From: Patulibacter sp.
GTDB taxonomy: Bacteria > Actinomycetota > Thermoleophilia > Solirubrobacterales > Solirubrobacteraceae
Assembly (NCBI GenBank): GCA_031119595.1
Contig: JAVHXX010000107.1
Coordinates: 1 to 10,545 of the forward strand
DNA: 10,545 nt
Reading direction: 5' to 3'
Below the pieces are notes generated by a model. That model had not been told where the DNA came from. It made no database searches and saw only the letters and a list, made by a program, of their open reading frames with translations. This document shows, in pieces, positions 6,480-10,545 of this stretch. Within the stretch, counting starts at the first letter, position 1. Each line of letters begins with the position of its first letter. The position numbers and the translations under genes were made by a program.

Positions 6480-7073
6480 CTACTTGCTCAGCGTGCGCAG
6501 GCCGGCGTACGTCTGACCGCCGGTGCGGCGGCCACGGACGAGCAGCACGAGGACGGCGAGCGCCGCGACCACGGCGAGCGGCGGGAACACGATCGACAGC
6601 AGCGACGTGACGACGGCGGCGAGTTCGACGCCGAGCGCGAGGATCAGGCTCGCCTCGGCCTCCGACTCGAGCCGCTTGCGGGCGCCGGTGACGAGCGGGC
6701 TGGTCGCGGCCCAGCCGAGCAGGACGGCGATCGCGCCGACGATGCCGCCGACGTACCACGAGTCCGAGTGCTCGTTGACCGACCCGGAGCCGAAGAGGAT
6801 GCCGAACACGAGCGCCACGACGAGCCAGAGGCGGCCGTCGAGCGCGGCCTTCCCGCCGTACTGGCGGAACGCCTCCACGAGCCCGGCGACCGCGACGACC
6901 GCGAGCACGATGAGCCCGGGCGCGCCCTCGAGGAAGTCGAACTTGGTCCCGGTGAAGTCGATCGCGAAGTTCGCGGCCGCGCAGATGGCGACGACGAGGG
7001 GCGCGAGCACGGGGCGCAGGCCGAATGCCAGGCCGAGGCCGAGCGCTTGCAGGATGTCGTAGGTGGTGTCCAT
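6480..7073 (-). CDS. DUF4126-like multi-pass membrane protein
   Basis: The protein is 197 aa and nearly all hydrophobic. Segments are seen at about 8-35, 50-68, 82-98, 107-125, 143-162 and 164-180. The opening ILQALGLGLAFGLRP and the later ATSPLVTGARKR, followed by a helix and an FPPLAVVAALAVLVLL segment, resemble DUF4126 family proteins, whose function is unknown. This is recognition by eye. The start is ATG at 7071-7073. An in-frame ATG at 7184 would overlap the divergent aminotransferase gene and add an Arg/Cys-rich, non-hydrophobic stretch, so it is rejected. It is the first gene of a three-gene minus-strand operon with 7-nt and -8-nt junctions. Only 20 bp separate its start from the divergent aminotransferase start. 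The stop is TAG. Confidence 0.8.
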   Translation of the reverse strand: MDTTYDILQALGLGLAFGLRPVLAPLVVAICAAANFAIDFTGTKFDFLEGAPGLIVLAVVAVAGLVEAFRQYGGKAALDGRLWLVVALVFGILFGSGSVNEHSDSWYVGGIVGAIAVLLGWAATSPLVTGARKRLESEAEASLILALGVELAAVVTSLLSIVFPPLAVVAALAVLVLLVRGRRTGGQTYAGLRTLSK

Positions 7074-7079
7074 GTGAAG

Positions 7080-7085
7080 TACCGT
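7080..7085 (+). promoter_or_regulatory. Candidate -10 element (TACCGT) for the aminotransferase-ligase operon
   Basis: TACCGT lies 8 nt upstream of GTG 7094 and decides the start codon. There is no Shine-Dalgarno before the GTG. The hexamer sits inside the 20-bp divergent gap, so its upstream half lies in the coding sequence of the minus-strand membrane gene. Confidence 0.5.
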
Positions 7086-7093
7086 TGGCCTCC

Positions 7094-8485
7094 GTGACTG
7101 TAGACGACGGCAACAGCACTCAGCCGGCGCCCCCGAGCGCCGCGACCCGTGACCTGGAGCGGTACGCAGCACTCTTCGCAGCACGCACGGAGGGCATGCG
7201 CTCCTCCGCCATGCGCGACCTCATGGCGATCACGGAGCGTCCGGAGGTCATCTCGCTGGCCGGCGGCCTCCCCGACGTCTCCCACATGCCGCCCGAGATG
7301 CTCGACGCGATCTCGAGCGCGATCAGCCGCGACGCGGTCCGCGCGCTGCAGTACGGCCCGACCGAGGGCATGGCGAAGGTCCACGAGGCGATCCAGGTCG
7401 TGATGGCCGAGGAGGGCACCCAGGCCGACCTCGGCGAACTGCTCGTCACCACCGGCGGTCAGCAGGCGATCGACCTGGTCTGCAAGACCCTCATCGACCC
7501 GGGCGACATCGTCCTCGCCGAGGGCCCGACCTACCCGGGCGCCGTGCCCACCTTCACGGCGTACCAGGCCGATGTACGCCAGCTCGAGATGGACGAGCAC
7601 GGCTTGCGCATCGACCTGCTCGAGGAGACGCTGGCCCAGCTCGACGCCGAGGGCCGCCGCCCCAAGTTCCTCTACACGATCCCGACGTTCCAGAACCCGG
7701 GCGGCGTGACGATGAACCTCGAGCGCCGCAAGCGTCTCGTGGAGATCGCGCACGAGCGCGAGCTGCTCGTCGTCGAGGACAGCCCCTACTCGCTGCTGCG
7801 CTACGAGGGCGAGGCGCTGCCCACGCTGCGCTCGCTCGACGGTGGCCAGTTCGTCATCTACCTCGGCACGTTCTCGAAGATCCTCGCCGCCGGCCTGCGC
7901 ATCGGCTGGGTCGCCGCGCCGCGCGCGATCCGCCAGAAGATGAACATCGGCAAGGCCGGTGCCGACCTCTGCTCGGCGTCGATCTCGCAGGTGGTCGTCG
8001 AGGCGGCGCTGTCCGATGTCGACCTCTGGCGCCGGTACCTCGACGAGCTCCGCGAGCGCTACCGCGGCCGCCGCGACGTGATGCTCGAGTCCCTCGAGCA
8101 GGCGATGCCCGAGGGCGCCACCTGGACCCGCCCCGACGGCGGCCTGTTCCTCTGGGCGACGCTCCCGAGCCAGCTCGACACGACCAACCTCCTCGCGCGG
8201 GCGCTGCGCAGCAACGTCGCCTTCGTGCCGGGCCGCGGCGCCTACGTCGACGGCCGCGGCGGCAACTCGATGCGCCTGAACTACTCGGGGGTCGACGAGA
8301 CCGAGATCCGCGAGGGCGTGCGCCGCATCGGCGCCGTCGTCACGGAGCAGCTCGAGCTCTACGGCGACCTCATCGGCGAGCCGGTGCCGCAGCGCCGGCG
8401 TGTCGACCACGGCGCCGCGCCCGTCGCCGAGCAGGCGCCCGGCGCGCTCGTGCAGTTCCCGCGCCGCCGCGCGGGCGAGCGCTAG
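7094..8485 (+). CDS. PLP-dependent aminotransferase, fold type I (2-aminoadipate/MocR-domain-like)
   Basis: The protein is 463 aa. It carries the fold type I aminotransferase signature of the group related to 2-aminoadipate transaminase and the catalytic half of MocR regulators. Visible elements are ISLAGGLPD (53-61), the LQYGPTEG substrate/PLP loop (85-92), TTGGQQAIDLV (119-129), FQNPGG with N201, VVEDSPY with D229 and Y232, the Schiff-base K262 in GTFSKILAAGLRIGW, and R394 in MRLNYSG for the substrate carboxylate. It would move an amino group between an amino acid and a 2-oxo acid in the cytoplasm; the amino acid is not predictable. There is no GntR DNA-binding domain: only about 35 residues precede the fold. 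The last 35 residues are Arg/Pro-rich and probably disordered. The start at GTG 7094 is supported by TACCGT 8 nt upstream. The ligase gene follows after 13 nt, so the two are co-transcribed. Confidence 0.94.
   Translation: MTVDDGNSTQPAPPSAATRDLERYAALFAARTEGMRSSAMRDLMAITERPEVISLAGGLPDVSHMPPEMLDAISSAISRDAVRALQYGPTEGMAKVHEAIQVVMAEEGTQADLGELLVTTGGQQAIDLVCKTLIDPGDIVLAEGPTYPGAVPTFTAYQADVRQLEMDEHGLRIDLLEETLAQLDAEGRRPKFLYTIPTFQNPGGVTMNLERRKRLVEIAHERELLVVEDSPYSLLRYEGEALPTLRSLDGGQFVIYLGTFSKILAAGLRIGWVAAPRAIRQKMNIGKAGADLCSASISQVVVEAALSDVDLWRRYLDELRERYRGRRDVMLESLEQAMPEGATWTRPDGGLFLWATLPSQLDTTNLLARALRSNVAFVPGRGAYVDGRGGNSMRLNYSGVDETEIREGVRRIGAVVTEQLELYGDLIGEPVPQRRRVDHGAAPVAEQAPGALVQFPRRRAGER
7097..7102 (-). 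promoter_or_regulatory. Candidate -10 element (TACAGT) for the membrane-protein operon
   Basis: On the minus strand TACAGT lies 23 nt upstream of ATG 7073. It would give a short leader that contains GGAGG, but that GGAGG is 15 nt from the ATG, farther than usual. It overlaps the first codons of the divergent aminotransferase gene, so the two promoters would interfere. Weak candidate. Confidence 0.25.
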
Positions 8486-8498
8486 GCGGGTCGCCGGG

Positions 8499-9419
8499 AT
8501 GCGCGTCGCGGTGCTCGCAGGTGGGCCGTCGTTCGAGCGGCAGGTGTCGCTCGCCGGGGCCGAGCGGATCGTGCAGGCGCTCGCCGATCTCGGTCACCGG
8601 GCGATCCTCATCGACGTCGGTCGCGATCTCGTCGAGCGCCTCACCGACGCCCGCCCCGACGCCGCCATCATCGTGATGCACGGCGCCGTCGGCGAGGACG
8701 GTGCGGTGCAGGCGGTGCTCGAGGCGCTCGGCATCCCGCATCAGACGCCGAGCGCGGCCGCGTGCCGGCGCTGCTGGGACAAGGCCATCACGAAGGGGCT
8801 GCTCGCCGAGGCGGGCGTGGCGGTGCCCGAGGGCGTCGCCTTCGACCGTCAGCCGTTCACGGCGCTCGGCGCCGCGCGGGCGCTCGCCCCGATCGCCGAG
8901 CGGCTCGGGTTGCCGCTCGTCGTGAAACCGGCGCGGTCCGGGTCGGCGCTCGGCGTGAACCGCGCCGCCGACCTCCAGCAGCTCGCGACCGCCATGGTCG
9001 GAGCCTTCTCCTACGACGACACCGTCATCGTCGAGCGCTTCGTCGCCGGACGCGAGTTCGGGGTGTCGCTGCTCGGCGGCGTGCCGCTTCCGCCGGTCGA
9101 GATCCTCCCGCAGGACGGCCCCGAGGCGTACGACTTCGAGGCGCGCTATTCGATCGGCCGCGTGAAGTACGAGTGCCCGGCCCAGCTCGACGACGCGACG
9201 GGCGCCCTCCTCACCGAAACCGCGGCGAAGGCCGCGCGCGCCCTGGGCGTCACCGGGATCACCCGTGTCGACCTCATCCTCACGCCCGAGGGCGTCCCGA
9301 CGGTCCTCGAGCTCAACAACGTGCCCGGCATGACGGACACCTCCCTCCTCCCGATGGCCGCCGCGGCCGACGGGCTCAGCAGCGCGCAGCTCGTGGCGCG
9401 CATGCTGCCCGGCGCGTAG
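8499..9419 (+). CDS. ddl: D-alanine--D-alanine ligase-like ATP-grasp enzyme
   Basis: The protein is 306 aa, the same length as E. coli DdlB, and aligns almost residue for residue. Family members join two D-Ala using ATP for peptidoglycan stem peptides. Conserved: E13 in GGPSFERQVSL; HGAVGEDG (61-68); ATP-binding K95 and K143; S149; Y217; D258, E271 and N273 for Mg; PGMTDTSLLPMAA. Departures from E. coli: R216 replaces K215 of the KY pair; SGSALG replaces EGSSVG (close to the RSGSS form of VanA-type ligases); the usual YTGSG segment is HQTPS (81-85), followed by CRRC before the WDK. Tyr, not Phe, at 217 favours D-Ala-D-Ala over D-Ala-D-Lac. The ATG is 13 nt after the aminotransferase stop. No mur genes are beside it, so it may be a second ligase or the sole one placed away from the mur cluster. 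Confidence 0.9.
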   Translation: MRVAVLAGGPSFERQVSLAGAERIVQALADLGHRAILIDVGRDLVERLTDARPDAAIIVMHGAVGEDGAVQAVLEALGIPHQTPSAAACRRCWDKAITKGLLAEAGVAVPEGVAFDRQPFTALGAARALAPIAERLGLPLVVKPARSGSALGVNRAADLQQLATAMVGAFSYDDTVIVERFVAGREFGVSLLGGVPLPPVEILPQDGPEAYDFEARYSIGRVKYECPAQLDDATGALLTETAAKAARALGVTGITRVDLILTPEGVPTVLELNNVPGMTDTSLLPMAAAADGLSSAQLVARMLPGA

Positions 9420-9436
9420 CGCCGTCGGCAACGGAC

Positions 9437-9461
9437 CCTCGGCGATCCGACGACGCCGAGG
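9437..9461 (+). terminator. Hairpin terminator after the aminotransferase-ligase operon
   Basis: CCTCGGCG (9437-9444) pairs perfectly with CGCCGAGG (9454-9461) around a 9-nt loop, 17 bp after the ligase stop codon. The stem is strong but lacks a U-tract, common in high-GC actinobacteria. It separates this operon from the promoter of the RCC1-type gene. Confidence 0.55.
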
Positions 9462-9462
9462 T

Positions 9463-9472
9463 GCACCGGTGC
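9463..9472. promoter_or_regulatory. Palindrome GCACCGGTGC, candidate operator
   Basis: A perfect 10-bp palindrome is centred about 19 bp upstream of the TACGTT hexamer, over the place where a -35 element would lie. It immediately follows the terminator stem. A dimeric repressor site is possible; in GC-rich DNA a chance palindrome is also possible. Confidence 0.25.
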
Positions 9473-9483
9473 CCCAACGACGG

Positions 9484-9489
9484 TACGTT
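9484..9489 (+). promoter_or_regulatory. Candidate -10 element (TACGTT) for the RCC1-type gene
   Basis: TACGTT lies exactly 6 nt before ATG 9496, the same hexamer and spacing as upstream of the secreted hydrolase gene at 2676. There is no Shine-Dalgarno, so a leaderless transcript is inferred. Confidence 0.55.
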
Positions 9490-9495
9490 GCGCAC

Positions 9496-10545
9496 ATGTT
9501 CCCGGTGCGTCACCTGTTGGCTCTCGTGTTGCTGGTCCTCGGCGCGACGACGGGCACTGCGGCGCCCGCCCGGGCGGCCGCGACCGTGAAGGCCGCGACG
9601 GCCGTCTCCGGGACCACGATCTCGGTGAAGGTCACGCTGCGTGGGAGCTCGGCACACGGCCTCGTTGCAGTGCTCCAGCGCCGGCGCGGCACCGCGTGGC
9701 GATCCGTGAGCCGGCACACGCTCGCTCGCGGGAAGGCGACGTTGGTCTGGTCCGGTGGCGCCGCGAAGACGCCGTACCGGCTGCGGGTGATCGTCCTCCG
9801 GGGGAAGCGCACCGTCGCGACGGGCGAGTCGAAGGTCGTGCGTACCGGGTCGGCGCCGGCGCCGGTCGTCCGCAAGCCGGTCACCACGCCGAGCCCGCGG
9901 CCCACGCCGACGCCCGCGCCGCCACTGCCCGACCACCCGACCGCGAACACGCTCAGCCTGTCGACGACCCACTCGTGCGCCATCGACGCCGCCGCGCACG
10001 TGACCTGTTGGGGCGCAGGCGCGGCCGGCGAGCTGGGCGACGGCACCACGGTCGACCGCGGCGTGCCGGTCCAGAGCGCGGGCGGGCTGCAGGCGATCTC
10101 GGTCGGCGCGGGCGTCGGCTTCACGTGTGCCGAGGCGACCGACGAAACGGTGTGGTGCTGGGGCGACAACGCCGACCACCAGGTCCCAGGGCTCTCTGCC
10201 TCGGCCACCACCACCCCGGTGCAGGTTCCCGGACTCGCCCACGTGCAGGGCCTCGTCGTCGCCGGAGACGCCACGTACGCGTGCGCCAACCGCGCCGCCG
10301 CGGCGCCTGTCTGCTGGGGACGCATCGGCGACCTCATGCCGGGCGGACCGGCAGTGCTGGACGCGCCGTCGCCACTTCCCGGCGTGGGAGCTGCCGCGAG
10401 CGTGCTCTCGGCGAGTGCCACGCGCCTCTGCGTCGGTGACGCGGCCGGCGTGCACTGCCTCGGTGCCACGACCGGTCCGGGCGCGATCGTCGGCGCCGAG
10501 CAGTACCCGACGGGCACCACGAGCGTCGCGGCCGCCGCACTCGGC
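9496..10545 (+). CDS. Secreted protein with Ig-like domain and RCC1-type propeller repeats, 3' partial
   Basis: There are 350 codons from ATG 9496 to the window edge with no stop. Residues 1-28 are a signal peptide (VRH, a Leu/Val core, then APARA). Residues 30-117 form a beta-rich Ig-like domain (SVKVTLRG, VAVLQRRRGTAW, YRLRVIVLRGKR), a type often repeated in exported actinobacterial proteins. Residues 119-148 are a Pro/Thr linker. From 150 onward come RCC1-like blades: HSC..VTCWG.G..GELGDGT, FTC..VWCWGDN, YAC..VCWG and LC..VHCLG. Cys pairs fall at 161/171, 211/221, 263/273 and 312/321, about 50 residues apart, and probably form blade-stabilising disulphides. RCC1 propellers usually have seven blades, so about three remain outside the window. 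The role is likely extracellular binding; the partner is unknown. The gene is monocistronic as far as seen, after a terminator. Confidence 0.9.
   Translation, partial: MFPVRHLLALVLLVLGATTGTAAPARAAATVKAATAVSGTTISVKVTLRGSSAHGLVAVLQRRRGTAWRSVSRHTLARGKATLVWSGGAAKTPYRLRVIVLRGKRTVATGESKVVRTGSAPAPVVRKPVTTPSPRPTPTPAPPLPDHPTANTLSLSTTHSCAIDAAAHVTCWGAGAAGELGDGTTVDRGVPVQSAGGLQAISVGAGVGFTCAEATDETVWCWGDNADHQVPGLSASATTTPVQVPGLAHVQGLVVAGDATYACANRAAAAPVCWGRIGDLMPGGPAVLDAPSPLPGVGAAASVLSASATRLCVGDAAGVHCLGATTGPGAIVGAEQYPTGTTSVAAAALG

Noticed and set aside
7074..7184. N-terminal extension of the DUF4126-like protein from ATG 7184
   Set aside because: It adds an Arg/Cys-rich, non-membrane stretch antisense to the aminotransferase start; ATG 7073 begins the hydrophobic protein cleanly.
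6644..8410. 588-codon minus-strand open frame opposite the aminotransferase
   Set aside because: It has low-complexity Arg/Ala/Asp composition, overlaps the well-supported aminotransferase gene and would also cross the divergent promoter.
8370..10455. Two long minus-strand frames opposite the ligase and RCC1-type genes
   Set aside because: Arg/Gly/His-rich shadows; the plus strand has the conserved ligase residues and periodic Cys pairs.
1..10545. Mobile element, phage or defence island
   Set aside because: No transposase, integrase, terminal repeats, tRNA attachment site or composition shift is visible; the tail-tube-like domains stand alone without other phage genes.

Overview
This window is very GC-rich, densely coded, high-GC actinobacterial-type DNA. 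Codons end mostly in G or C, GTG starts occur, and secreted proteins have Ala/Pro-rich linkers. The mix suggests the class Thermoleophilia (Solirubrobacterales-like): collagen-like and RCC1-type secreted proteins, and -10-like hexamers sitting 6-8 nt upstream of start codons. That placement is an inference from style; there is no rRNA or marker gene to confirm it. I see no tRNA, rRNA, CRISPR array, transposon or integrase, and no gap between genes exceeds about 150 bp.

Layout. (1) At 1-912 lies the 3' end of a gene for a collagen-like stalk followed by two tandem domains that resemble phage/T6SS tail-tube (gp19/Hcp-like) folds. (2) Converging on it is a HAD-family phosphatase (948-1625, minus). 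Divergent from that is a YmdB-type metallophosphoesterase (about 1706-2533, plus). (3) Next come a secreted CocE/NonD-type serine hydrolase with a Pro-rich N-terminal linker (2676-4808) and a GNAT acetyltransferase (4843-5421). Each has its own candidate promoter. (4) A three-gene minus-strand operon of small membrane proteins follows (7073 down to 5443). The first is DUF4126-like and the other two are unrecognised. (5) Divergent from that operon, only 20 bp away, is a two-gene operon of a fold-type I PLP aminotransferase (7094-8485) and a D-Ala-D-Ala ligase-like ATP-grasp enzyme (8499-9419), closed by a clear hairpin. (6) The window ends inside a secreted protein with an Ig-like domain, a Pro/Thr linker and RCC1-type propeller repeats carrying evenly spaced Cys pairs (9496 to the edge).

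How they fit together. The window looks mainly like chromosomal housekeeping and cell-surface genes, not a mobile island. The aminotransferase and ligase probably act together on amino acids or dipeptides, possibly peptidoglycan precursors. The secreted hydrolase, the RCC1 protein and the collagen-stalk protein are envelope or exported products. The most striking shared signal is a TANNNT hexamer 6-8 nt upstream of five start codons that lack a good Shine-Dalgarno, which points to leaderless transcripts. The most unusual protein is the collagen-stalk plus double tail-tube-like protein at the left edge.
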